DNA of 64,000 nucleotides, taken from Capronia americana (taxonomy: Eukaryota > Ascomycota > Eurotiomycetes > Chaetothyriales > Herpotrichiellaceae). The translations under genes were made by a program, and so were the position numbers. Numbering within the stretch: position 1 is the first letter of the stretch; the number at the start of each line of letters is the position of its first letter. Shown here one piece after another: positions 42,930 through 53,350 of the stretch. Below the pieces are notes generated by a model. It was given only the letters and a program-made list of their open reading frames with translations. It ran no database searches and was not told the DNA's origin. Location of the stretch: NCBI GenBank assembly GCA_016110215.1, contig JADWQD010000021.1, positions 62,001-126,000 of the forward strand, given 5' to 3'.

Positions 42930-43755
42930 ATGGGACGAGTGATTCTCAGGAGACAAATGCCCACTCGTATAGATCGAGCACAACCTTATCGCCGCCGTCA
43001 TGTTGGTCGTGACAGACCGGACAACTGGCACCTCTGGTCTCGTGCGATGAGAACCGGATGGCAAAACCGACCTCGAGAAGTGCTGGCACCCGACTTCGAC
43101 TTCAGCTTTTACCCGCTACGCGTCTGCCTTGACTGTGAGAGACCAATAAAAGTCATAGAGTATTGCGATGGAAACTGGGAAATCATCAAGCAGACATGTC
43201 GCTTCCATCGTTACGCGTAAGCCTGCTCTCATTTCACCGTCTTGTCTACATGCTCACACACACGGCAGACCTGACTCGGGCTTGACAAGCGCCAAAGACC
43301 ACCCTATGCTGCCAATCATGTTCCCTCGCACACATCACATCAAGACACACCACGTCGGAAGCTGCATCATTGACAACACGCCGATCATTACATCTGGCAA
43401 CGGTCCGGCCCAATCACTCTACTTCTTGCGCTGCACGGGCACTTACATCAACTCTATTGGGCAAGCAATCACCGTCGGGAAGACCATCCGACGTGTGAAG
43501 GTTGGTGATATGAAGAGGGTTCCCGTGGTTCGTGCCAGCATGCCTGCGAATGTGCCCGAGGAGGTCCCCTTTGAGGTTCGGTATGCCAATGCCGTCCTTA
43601 AGGCATGGGGCATGGGTGGCAACGAGGCGCTGAAGGACACCGTGAGGGGTCGCATCACCGGCGGGGGTGATAGCTTCAAGTGTGGGATGGGAGGCCGTGG
43701 CGTGAAGGCAGGCCAGGTTAGCAGGACCGGGGGGCTGCAACCTGAGAGACAATGA
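42930..43755 (+). CDS. Cys-rich unknown protein A (tandem pair)
   Basis: Two exons, 42930-43216 and 43269-43755, give 257 residues. The ATG at 42930 follows a CACCACC-type context. The N-terminus is very basic (RRRHVGRDRP) and leads to C66-x2-C69-x9-C79-D-G-x8-C90-x2-H93, a likely zinc site, followed after three residues by a phase-2 intron (GC|GTAAGC). The second exon is less conserved in style, ending in Gly-rich repeats (GGGDSFKCGMGGRG). The next gene downstream has the same Cys/His spacing and the same intron position, so the two look like diverged tandem duplicates. I know similar short Cys/His N-termini from unnamed fungal proteins, but no function. A two-exon structure without stop supports expression. 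Possible nucleic-acid or protein binding is guesswork. Confidence 0.65.
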
Positions 43756-44183
43756 GAGGTGTTGGAGATGATGCCCGCGGCGTGGTCTGGGGAGACGAGA
43801 TGATGAGAGCGACGGCGTCGCTGTCGACAACTGTGTCGGCAATGGCAATGACAATGGAGTTGACACCCGCAATGGCCTAAAGTGCAATTCGCAAATGAGT
43901 CTTATTGCTGATGACAACCTGCTAACCCAAGGAGCCACAAGCAAACGATAAAGGGTGTGTCTTTCAGCCAACACTCCGCCTCCCATCCAACATACAACAA
44001 GGCGCCATACTGAGGTAGTGACAACCTCCCTGTCGCTACCTCCCCAGTGTACGTCACCACCACAGTGTCACTACCTCGGTGTCACTCCCATCCCATGTCC
44101 GGCGCTCTATAAGTATCCGTTTCCTATCCTTGCCTCATCCCTCTCACCTTCCGTATTCTTTCCATCCCAAAACCGCCGACAAA
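43756..44183. promoter_or_regulatory. Spacer between tandem Cys-rich genes
   Basis: 428 bases including short direct repeats (GTGTCACTACCTC-like near 44028 and 44065) upstream of Cys-rich gene B. No gene seen. Confidence 0.4.
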
Positions 44184-45954
44184 ATGGTGTTCGTCATCCT
44201 CTTCGACTGCACCCTCGACGTCCCCCTATTCTACCATTGGGGCCAGGACATGTACGAGGCATGTCCGAGCTGTGTGCGAGCGCACGAGCTGAGGACGTGT
44301 GACGGGGAGACGACGGTCAGCTTCGAGATCTGCAAGAAGCATGAGGATGCGTAAGTTCAGCGGCAGTTCTTTGTTCACAATGTTTGTGCGGCTTCACTAC
44401 CACAACCATATTAGTGGCGCGGCGGTTTGAGGTCAACCTGATGCGACAGTGACGGTGACGGTGACGATACAATGACCACTGGCCAAGCGACCGCGGATGA
44501 AGAAGAGATTCTCGATTTTTGTGATATTGGCCTCACATGGCCGTCAGAATCACATCTCTAGGCAGCCCTATTCCGTGGAACTGGGCGGAGCAACCACGCG
44601 ATCACCAAATGCAATTTACTTTGTCATTCACCCGCAAGGGGAGACAGCCGGCGTCCACGTTTCTTCACTGTTCAGTCGAGATGCCCAGAAAAGCACATGC
44701 TAACTGGTCTTCATATACAGAGCCAAAGACCCTTACTTCGACATCGACATGCTCAACCAAATCCGCACACTCATCCACCCCTTACACTCAGTGGTCCAGA
44801 ACTTCCCTGTGACCGCGGCTGGCGTGACCGCGATGTGTGTATCTGAGCTTAAGAAGAAAGTCAAAGAGGTCGTCAATTACATGGAGGACCACCGCGGGGT
44901 ACGCAAGCCTGGATACTCGGAATTTGACCTGTCGCCTCTTCCCGCATTCACATACACACACGCGAAAGGATGCATTCACTCCGACAAGCCGGACGTGGCG
45001 CTCAAGTCCAGGGCAGATGTGCAAGGTATGGACGAGTTGGCGAAGCAGAGGCTGGTGACCATCAATGCGCTTCTCGACGCCGGGGTCGATCATGACTTAA
45101 GTGCCGACCTCGACGGTGCGTCTAATACTACGGCTTGGACTCAGGACGGGTTAACTCTCAGCGTCAACGGCGGAGACGAAGCCTCGATCCCAAGTTCTCC
45201 GACTCCGTCTCTCAGTTCTTCAAGCTCGCAGTCAGATGAAGAGCTCTCGCTCGAACAAGAAGAACGTCTCATGGCCAGACTCGAAGAGAACGAAGTGCGG
45301 TCACGGCTCCGACAGATCAAGACCCGCTTAGAGGAATGTCTCGCTACCAGCGCCCTTGCCAAGGCCGTGTACTTCAAGCGCTGCAACGGCCGATGGGTCA
45401 GCGCGTTGGGCGATGTTCTGCCGCATGGGCATGAGTACGGTCAAGACATCGAGGCAGAGGTCAGGAACGGCATTTCTAGCCAGAAGCACCGGGATAGGAA
45501 ATCCGTCTCAAGCACGCTCACGACGTTGACATTCGATACAACCACCCACACGAACACCAGTGACCTCACGAATTCGACCAGCGCCACGTCCGTGTCCAGT
45601 AGCATCTCTCCCTCCATTCTCGAGCGCGACACCTCCATCGCCAGCTACGGCTATGCGACGATCGACACTGAAGACTTACTCGGCCAGGCAGCCCGCGTCT
45701 TGAAGCTCGATTCACTTTCCGCATCATTGCCGCTTACAAAGCAGACCTCGGACGGCTCTCCGGCACGTCTGAAGCGCCACAAGCCTGCATTGTCCCCGCG
45801 GTTCGAATATCTGACCAGTATGCTCATGGCGAGGGAAGAGTTGGTGCGGATCGGGCAGGCGAGTGAGAAAGACTTGGCCCTCACGAGCTGGGGCTATAAC
45901 CGGCTTGTGAAGAAGCAGGCCAAGCCTCTGGAGGAAGAGACGAGGGCAAACTAG
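44184..45954 (+). CDS. Cys-rich unknown protein B (tandem pair)
   Basis: Two exons, 44184-44350 and 44721-45954, give 466 residues. The N-terminal module is C27-x2-C30-x8-C39-D-G-x8-C50-x2-H53, followed by a phase-2 intron (GC|GTAAGT) at the same place as in protein A. The intron is 370 nt, long for this genome, so a small extra exon cannot be excluded. The second exon encodes AKDPYFDIDML, a helical region, a Ser-rich acidic stretch (SSSSSQSDEELSLEQEE), a coiled-coil-like segment (RLRQIKTRLEECL) and a Ser/Thr-rich part. The C-terminus has a conserved-looking helix (FEYLTSMLMAREELVRIGQ). No known family recognised. Relation to protein A is from the Cys/His module and intron phase only. Confidence 0.7.
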
Positions 45955-47568
45955 GCTGATGGCCGACGTGGAGCAGTGCAGATGCGACCGGAATGGAGCA
46001 GCGCAGAGGGAGATGACGACGATGAAGAAGAAGAACTGCCCAGCGGTCGGCCCACTTGACTTGACTTGACTTGGAGTAGGAAACGAGAGCGTTCAATATG
46101 CCTCTCGAAGGTTATTGAGGTGAGGGAGGAATGCTCCGGTATTGGAAAGGGTCTCTTTTCCCCCAACAATCGGGGCGAGAAGAACTGGCAATCAGCACAT
46201 GGAAAACAACATATGGCCGCACAAATGAACTCCAGCCACTCCATTGGCAGATAGACGGGGAGGGGTCTCGGCGCATTTCGAGATATCTACCTACCTAGAT
46301 CAGCAACAACCTCGAAATGAACGTTAGACTGGAAACGGAGTTGGCATGAAAACAAGGATATCTTCATCGTTGAGTCCGAGATCCGAGATTCTGGAATCGC
46401 CGCATCTGTCTCCCCTCCTGCAAGCACTCAGCATGTATCATGTCAAGTCTGCAAGATATTCCCCCTATGCTTGCATCACAACAACACACAACACTGAATC
46501 CATGTGCAAGACAGAAACGTGGTGTAGTATAATGCCGTCGATGGAATGATTCGCGTGTCCTCGCACTCAACACCGTATCTTATCTCGTCATGCAAGGATT
46601 TGTGGGCATGGGATAGCGTACGGCGCGGAAAAGGCGGAGCGAGGTGCAGATCGAGATCTCGTGTTTTGTGGTAATCTTGTGGTCTGCCTTATGGAATGAG
46701 GCGGAACAGAGCTGGATATACTACTGTTTTACGACCGGAATTCTCGACGCCCATCCACCTTCTGGCCCACGTGACCTCGAGCCGCTTTTATTTTTTACTC
46801 AGGCTGACTCGCGTCCGGCTCAGGGTTGGCTGACTATCCTATATCGAGGCAGTGGCCTAAAAGTCGTCCCTCTTCCAGACTATCAAGTTTTAATAAGGGC
46901 CCTAAAATAAGGCTCTAGAGAGGGTTCCCTAGAGACGCACTATAGTCTATTACCTCCTTAACCCTATAAGAACGAGCCGGTCTTCACGAGTGTAATAGGC
47001 CTCGTATAGGATAACGTGCCTTAGGATATACCTTCAGCGCGAGGGAGGGGTTCCTAATCGCTTCCAGCGAAACTTTTCTCCTGACCCGAGGCAGTGCGCA
47101 TCAGTGACAGCCTGTGACTTAACCTTGTTACACACGAACCGGCGGCGGTCGCCGGTTGTGCCCATCAATTTAAGCACTGGCGTTTCGAGTGGCTGATGCG
47201 CCCACAACTTCGGAAGGGCTGAACGGGGCCTCTTCAATACGCGGGGTGCGGAATATGGAATTGCTGGGATGATGGTGTTCCCAAGCAGGTCCTGTTATTG
47301 AATCCGTCTAACTGAATGGTATGCCCAGTAACTGAGTCCTCATATACTCCGTACCCTACATTTGATGCTGCCCAGTCAAAATCTGTAGTCGTCACAACGA
47401 GTCTGGTGCTGGTACCCTTTACCCAAGGTATCTATCATGCATTGTCTCGTCCGTAAAATCGTCAGATAACCACCGCGGCGCCTAGCCGGAAATCCAAACA
47501 AGACATGAAAGATTCTCGCAGCCCAAAGCCTGTTAACTCGTGAGCTATGACAATGCCCGTCTCCTTTC
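45955..47568. other. Gene-free, partly TA-rich stretch, possible transposon relic
   Basis: 1.6 kb without a credible gene. From about 46840 to 47040 the sequence turns rich in TA steps and TAA/TTA triplets (CCTAAAATAAGGC, CTATAAGAAC, GTATAGGATA), unlike the GC-richer flanks. This is what an old transposable element decayed by RIP can look like. No transposase remnant or terminal repeat was recognised, so the origin is inferred. A similar CCCTATAAGGC piece is at about 49900. Confidence 0.35.
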
Positions 47569-49599
47569 CTATGCCGCTTGCTCGGTTGTGTGAAGTTCGA
47601 AATTGGCATCTTTCAGTGCCAGTTCCATCATGGTGCGTAGGTTGCTGTTGCTGTCACGAAACCTTGTTAGGCGGTCGCGGATGAGTTCCTGGCTATAAAC
47701 AGAATTTGACACGGCATCCACGTCAACGCCGAGCGTCGCCAGGAGGGTCCTCCTATCGTGTTCTGGCAAGTTGTTGTCCAGCCGCTTTTGCATAACTTGG
47801 GCACAGAACACTGTCGCAATGGCTTTTCGGGCCTGGTTGGCGCATCTGTCTAGATCCTTGATGGACTTCTCAACTGCGCAACGTCGTCAGCTTCGTAATC
47901 TTGGCTCATGAATGCTTGATATAGACTCGCTTTGGCATAGTCTCCCCTGTAGCTTCACCACACGGTGAATTCACATGAAGCGTCGAGATAAGAGAATTGA
48001 AAGGAAGGGGAAACCGTACACTCTCTAAGTCTTTCCTTCTTGCTGAAGGCTTCCCGACCTTTTGCATCCGACGCACGGTTCACCCCGACGCCTGCAGCAC
48101 CACCCAATCCAGCACCAGCCGCCCCGCAAACCCCGATTGCGACCCAGGTGGCAGGGTTCCACCAGAAAAAGAGGGCCACTGCGGCAAGGACCCCGCCGGA
48201 ACCGGCGCACTTGGCCCGGCGGCTCTTGTAGGCCCCTACTAGGGCGCTATAATCGTCTTCAAGCAATTTGACTAGAGGCCGTACATTTTGTTTTAGGGTG
48301 GAAAAATGGAGTGTGGCGTTATGGGCATCCTGGACGAGCTCGTACAGGTCCTGGTTGGAGAGCTCTGGTATCTGTGAGTGTCTGAAATCAGATGGAACGG
48401 ATGGAGTTTTTTGTCGAAAAGAGCGAAGGAAAAAAAGATAATCAAGATGCTAACTAGGGGACCTAGGATGACACCTACTCTGATTAGTTGCTAGCTTTGT
48501 TAGTCTGCTCTCCATACGATTGGCGAGACGCAAGTATTGCTGTAAGGGGCCAGCGGCGTTGTTCAGTGCTGCTTGCACCTCTGCGTTTTCGGCTGCTGGC
48601 TGGGCGGCCCCGTGTCCGTTGGCCTCCCTGAACTTTGTCCAAAAGTTAGTGTTGATGTTAGAAAAGCCTTGCCTTGCACCGTGCGTGAACAGACAAGCAG
48701 AGCTTGATACCTACCTGCTGGAACAGCATACGCAACTCGACAAGCGGTGGTGGGACCTCGACGTTCATAAACCGGGCATCTTGTCCCCAATATCGGATAT
48801 CAACTCTTCCATTTCCATTTCCATTTCCATTCCCACTTCCGTTTTCTTGGAATATGAGGTAGAGGCTTACGATCGCAGCCAGGATCTCTAGGACATTGGC
48901 CGCTGTGTTGACCGCATCTCGCAACCTTGTAGAATGTGCCTTGTTAGTGGATAGCTGAGACGCGGGGCAAAGCAAAAGGACAGGAGACAGTTCCCACCAG
49001 GACTGCACATCATTCGTCTCCACCGGGCCGGGAACGAAAAAAGCGTTGACGCGGATGCTAAGTCGGTTTAGGTTATATGCATGCGTGAACCGCGAATGGA
49101 ACTCCTCCGGGACACCGATCGGAGCGATGTTCAGATTGTGGGGGGTGCTTCTGATCCGGATGAAGAACTGGTAGATGAATAGTGGTGCAACCTTGAAGAA
49201 GAGCTCCCGGACGTCGGCCATAGGATGCTCACCGGGGTCATTATAAGCCCAACTCCGGTGACGGAATCGCACCTTGAATATGGAAGTGAGCTAGCATTCT
49301 TGACACAAGAGGTTGGACAATGGGGGAAACGTGATGGGGAGGTTCCCAATTACCTCGACTGGAACATATTGATCGTGGGAGTTCAGGTCGGTGACTCCAT
49401 CAACCTCGAGCGGAACCACTTCCCAGTGTTGGAGGTTTGCGTTGCGGAACAGCGTAGCGAACCCCTCGTTATTCGCAGGGCTTCTCCCTTCGCTGCTGTA
49501 GTGCCATACTTGCAGATGGACAACCAGCGCTGGGGAAGGCCTTAATAGAGCCGGATTCTCCGCTGCAACCTCCTCGTAAGGTGGAGGTTGGCCCGACAT
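47569..49599 (-). CDS. Membrane protein with glycine-rich hydrophobic segment, unknown
   Basis: I read seven exons: 49599-49354, 49272-48998, 48925-48715, 48623-48475, 48381-48022, 47946-47927 and 47873-47569, giving 521 residues. A PPPYEEV motif lies at the N-terminus. Hydrophobic segments occur near residues 106-118 (LFFKVAPLFIYQFF) and 185-199 (VLEILAAIVSLYLIF). A long one at about 357-393 contains FFWWNPATWVAIG followed by GAAGAGLGGAAGVGV, a glycine-zipper pattern. Helical, probably coiled-coil, arms flank it (LLEDDYSALVGAYKSRRAK before, AKAIEKSIKDLDRCANQARK after). The layout recalls pore-forming or membrane-remodelling proteins, but I recognise no family. A 20-nt exon and one acceptor (GGGAG) are weak. 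It sits near a SIR2-like gene in an accessory-looking region. Confidence 0.6.
48807..48830. repeat. Hexamer repeat (TTCCAT)4 inside a coding exon
   Basis: Four perfect copies. On the minus strand they encode alternating Gly-Asn in the linker after the second hydrophobic segment. Six-base units keep the frame, so length can vary without a frameshift. Confidence 0.9.
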
Positions 49600-50099
49600 G
49601 GTGTCACAGCCCTGGACGGACCCCCCACGAGCACTTGCCCGGCTGGGTGAGCTGTCTTGCACTCGAAGGGATGTTCACTAGTTGTCAAGGTGGTTGTAAG
49701 ATGAACAATGTTTCCGGACGGAATAAGAATAAGGAGAGATCCTCGAGACTGTTGGCTGCGGCTGGGGGGGGGTGGCCTCGCAGAGCATTTGCAGCAGAGC
49801 CGCGAGAACGGGCGGACCATCTGATGAGGCAACTTTTAGGCAACTTCGATGCGCATTGGGCGTTGAACGGCCACTAGCGTAGCTCGGACTAACTAGGCAA
49901 CCCTATAAGGCACCTCGACGCCCATTATGTCTCCGCCAAGCGACAAGCTGAGATTCTGATGCAGGCGAGCAGGATCCGGCCATCAAACGTTGGAAGGCAT
50001 CAACTTGCCGCACCTCATTTCTCACTGGGTTCTTTTATTCTTCCTGGCGCAGGTTCCTTCGATTGTTTGTCCACATTTCCCTCCCCGACTTGCATCTCC
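49600..50099. promoter_or_regulatory. Divergent promoter within the accessory region
   Basis: 500 bases between the divergent starts of the membrane protein and the 264-residue unknown gene. Includes a run of eight or more G near 49770 and a TA-rich CCCTATAAGGC near 49900. Confidence 0.45.
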
Positions 50100-51020
50100 A
50101 TGTCGGCTGGCCGTCCAACCGGATTCGAGGCATCGACCGAGAGCATGGCTCTCCTCGACCAGCACAACCGGACTCCTGACCCAGCCGCAGCCGACCGGAC
50201 CACTGCTCTTGCTCACCAAAGCGGCTACGTCTCCCAGCGGCTGCAGGTCGTCCTGTCCCAGTGTCAACCTGATGGAGACATCGACCGCGAGATGTGGGAT
50301 GACTTCGATATCCACCGCCGCTCCGCGAAAAGGTACATGAACGACTATCTTGATTGCTTGCAGCTGGTGCACGAGCAACGTTCCAGACATGCCTACGAGA
50401 TTGATGACTTTGATGATGAGCCTCCTCCCACGGGTACGTATGCCGAGAGCGCTGGCGACGAGGAGAGGCTAATCTGTTGTCCGTTGCGACTACAGACGTG
50501 GCGGCGCGAGAACCAGATTCAGCTGCGATAGGCGTGACGAGGGAGCAATGGCGACTTAAGGTCTTGCGCGACGGCCTTACCCGTGATCTACTAGCCATGC
50601 ATGAGACGCTCGAGTTCCTCAAGACGAGGGATGTCCCGTTGCCGAGCAAAGGCGCGCTCCCCCCTTTTACGTTCTCGGTTTGTGCAGCTGCGCTGTGAGT
50701 TTAAGCCCAAATCACCCAGCCTTCCCAGCAAATCACCCCAGAGTGCAGGAGCTTTTTCTTACGTGCGTAAAAACAGTGGCTGCGTTCTGTGGCAGACCTC
50801 CCACCGCAGAGAAGCTACCGGCGTCGTCCTGTTCGATGTGGCTGGGGTTACATGGTACTACTCGCCCGAGATATGGAAATGGCTCAGGACGGAGTCGATT
50901 GAGAGCTGCCAGAAGACGGTTCGGGCTTTGCTTCGGCGTCTCAGCAAAGGCGAGGTGGACGACCGGAACCGGGATCTGGGCGGAGTGTCGTTTTGGAAGG
51001 TAGATTGGTTTTGGAAGTAA
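50100..51020 (+). CDS. Unknown 264-residue protein
   Basis: Best model: exons 50100-50433, 50496-50677 and 50742-51020, in frame. The first splice (GTACGT to CTACAG) is good. The second is uncertain: the donor I use is GTTTGT, while a GTGAGT at 50696 would give an intron too short to trust, or the protein may stop at 50698. The N-terminal half is helical and acidic (DREMWDDFDIHRRSAKRYM, YEIDDFDDEPPP). The last 70 residues look folded (GVVLFDVAGVTWYYSPEIW, RNRDLGGVSFWKVDWFW). No signal peptide, membrane helix or known domain. It lies divergent to the glycine-rich membrane protein and convergent with the SIR2-like gene, so a shared role is possible but unproven. Confidence 0.55.
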
Positions 51021-51467
51021 CTGACGACAGATTCGATGACAGGAAGGCAGCATAGCAGACCGAACATCATGGGATTGGACATTGGAAAGCGTTGTTGCCA
51101 TATCTCAAACATCCTCTTTGGTCACTTTCATGTCCATATCAGGGACTGCAAAGGATTGTATCAATGAAAGTCGTCACTTTATCCGTGGTAGTCGTCGGTG
51201 ACAGCGGTGAGAATGGTACCCAGCGACGTTCACCCATCAACTGATATTCCTTCTGCAAATTCTCCATCCTGATGTTTGTTTCGACTTCACCCTATCGCCT
51301 CTCAGACCTAGGTTAGCTTCAACATCGCCACCCAGGGAGCCAGCGGGAAGTCGGTTAGCACGATCAATCGACCCGGTGGAGCATAATATATGAGTGTCCT
51401 TGTTGCGCATCTCGCAGTTTGTGACGATGAGCGATCTTATATACACGTGTTCCTGCGCTAAGAGGCC
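51021..51467. other. Intergenic between convergent genes
   Basis: 447 bases holding the 3' ends of the unknown gene and the SIR2-like gene. Nothing else seen. Confidence 0.45.
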
Positions 51468-52555
51468 TCATACGGCGTATTCATAGCGCCGTATAGCCTC
51501 GGACATGGTCTCAGACACGGTCTCAGGCGTCTGGGGCCAGTAGGCTGAGAATACGAGGCTGAACTCTGATATAGACGCAAATGCGCTAATCGAGGTGTTG
51601 CGGCGGTCAACACGATCAGAGTGGGCTCTGTGGGTTTCCGAATAGACGTCGTAGTAGAACCTTTGGTCGCCCGTCTGACCTAACATGCAGAGGAATGATG
51701 GGAGACTTTCATGTTTCGGCCCGTACCTAACCACATGGAGAGACTTTCGCTCAAAGGGTTCACCGTCGCGGAGAAGAACGTAGTGTCGCTTTGGGCCTTG
51801 TGTCAGAGCTGGTTTAGCCCAGTCCAGGATCTGACCAAAGTTTGGATCGTCTAATCCGTCCCCAGCTCCCACAAACACTGCTACCTCGGCACCCCCCACT
51901 AGGCAGGCCCTAAGTGAGGACTGGAGAGACGAGTCCTGAGTGACCTTGAAGTAATCAAGACTATCGAGCACAGCGCCATTCGGCTCGCTCCAGAGTCCAT
52001 GGACGTGTAGGATCTCCCTTCTCCGCGGGTCAGATCTGGCAAAAAAACGGTTGAGCGAACACTCTTGGCTCGGGGCAATTGATTGCGTTTTTAAATGTTG
52101 GCTCAAGAGGTCATCGTAATTGGTGGTCATGATTCTACTGTTGGCATCGTAAAGCTCTCGGATGGCGTCTAGAATGGCACTTACTCCTATGTACGTCTCG
52201 TATAAGGTTTTGAATTCCTGATCCAACCAGTCGGGAAGTCGCTCACAGTCGAGTAGTTTGCCTTAAGAAGTGACGCTGCGCGCACTAAGGTGCGGGAGGC
52301 AACCTTGATCTCGATGTAGGCACCACGCTCAATTTTCTCCGACTCTTCAAAGTGTTGCAAGTATTCTTCGAGATATTCGAGACCGGACCGTAGCAGACCG
52401 TTCCAGCTCAAGCGATCCAGAGCTTTCTTTCGATCATCCCTGGAAAGATCAACAAGGGTGCAGTTGACCGCACCGATAGAAATTCCGGCTCCGACCGCGA
52501 GCGTGAGGCTACCCTTGAGAAGCACATCTTCTATTTTCGTGATGTGGGCAGCCAT
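51468..52555 (-). CDS. Stand-alone SIR2-like protein, predicted NADase
   Basis: Two exons, 52555-52304 and 52241-51468, give 341 residues from the ATG at 52555. All SIR2-fold NAD-binding motifs are present: GAGIS (22-26), TTNYD (123-127), HVHG with the catalytic-type His (163-166), and VFVGAGDGLDDPNF (206-219). The Cys4 zinc ribbon of histone deacetylase sirtuins is absent, which places it with the SIR2-like (SIR2_2) group. In bacteria such proteins degrade NAD+ in anti-phage systems (ThsA, DSR, SIR2-pAgo partners). NAD cleavage by this one is inferred. The 62-nt intron has a weak acceptor, and without it the frames join only through a 1-base shift near 52260, so a frameshifted pseudogene is the alternative. 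Confidence 0.78.
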
Positions 52556-53350
52556 CAGGATATGGTATCCCAGCCCGCAGGAAATATTTGAGAGCGGCAC
52601 AGCCTGTCGGTGCAGGTGTCGACCGTCGCGGACGGCACTTTCAGTCGGAAAATGATAGCATTATGTCGATGGAGAGCACATGGGAGAGGCCAACGCCGTT
52701 GAAGCCAGTCGGAAGACGAGGGAAAGATCGGCTTTCTGCCACGCGCAGTATCCAGTACTGTGTATTGCCAATGTAACTGTTAGACTACCTCAGAAAGAAC
52801 GTGCAATTCGCAGATTTGAGTATCGGCTGGTACCTTGGGTTGAGAAGCAGTTGCATCCGGTGAGACTGATCTCTGTTTGAGGGCAAGGATCCTTAGAGGT
52901 CACGATTGTTTAGAACTACGGTATCAACGTCCGCTCAGTAAATGCTGCCGCGGTCGCCAGCAATGTAGCTACGTTCCTGGCATCGGCACGCGTCTCGGGC
53001 GCACACAACAGTGACGTAAGAGCGAGCGGCGATTGATTCCTGCTCACACAGTTTTGATCCGGTCTCATACTGCTATTTCTTCCTGCCTGGTTGTGTTGTG
53101 TCTAAGAAGGACCTAGAGAAGCTAACCTTCGACCGAATCATGTGCATTCGCAACCACCGCCCAGGTCACCTCCTGCTGTGATCCGTTGCAAAGGAATCTG
53201 CCTTGGTAGAGTATGGGAATATCGGTTGAGAAAGGTAATTGGGAAAGATTGTTCAACAGCTGGTAGTCCAGCCGTCCATAGTAGCCTCCTCCGCCGTGAA
53301 CTGGGGTATTTCTGCCGACCGACACCATCGCGAGCACAGAAACGCCGACT
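52556..53350. other. Intergenic upstream of the SIR2-like gene
   Basis: About 795 bases including the SIR2-like promoter and the 3' UTR of the 14-3-3 gene. Only short ORFs. Confidence 0.45.
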
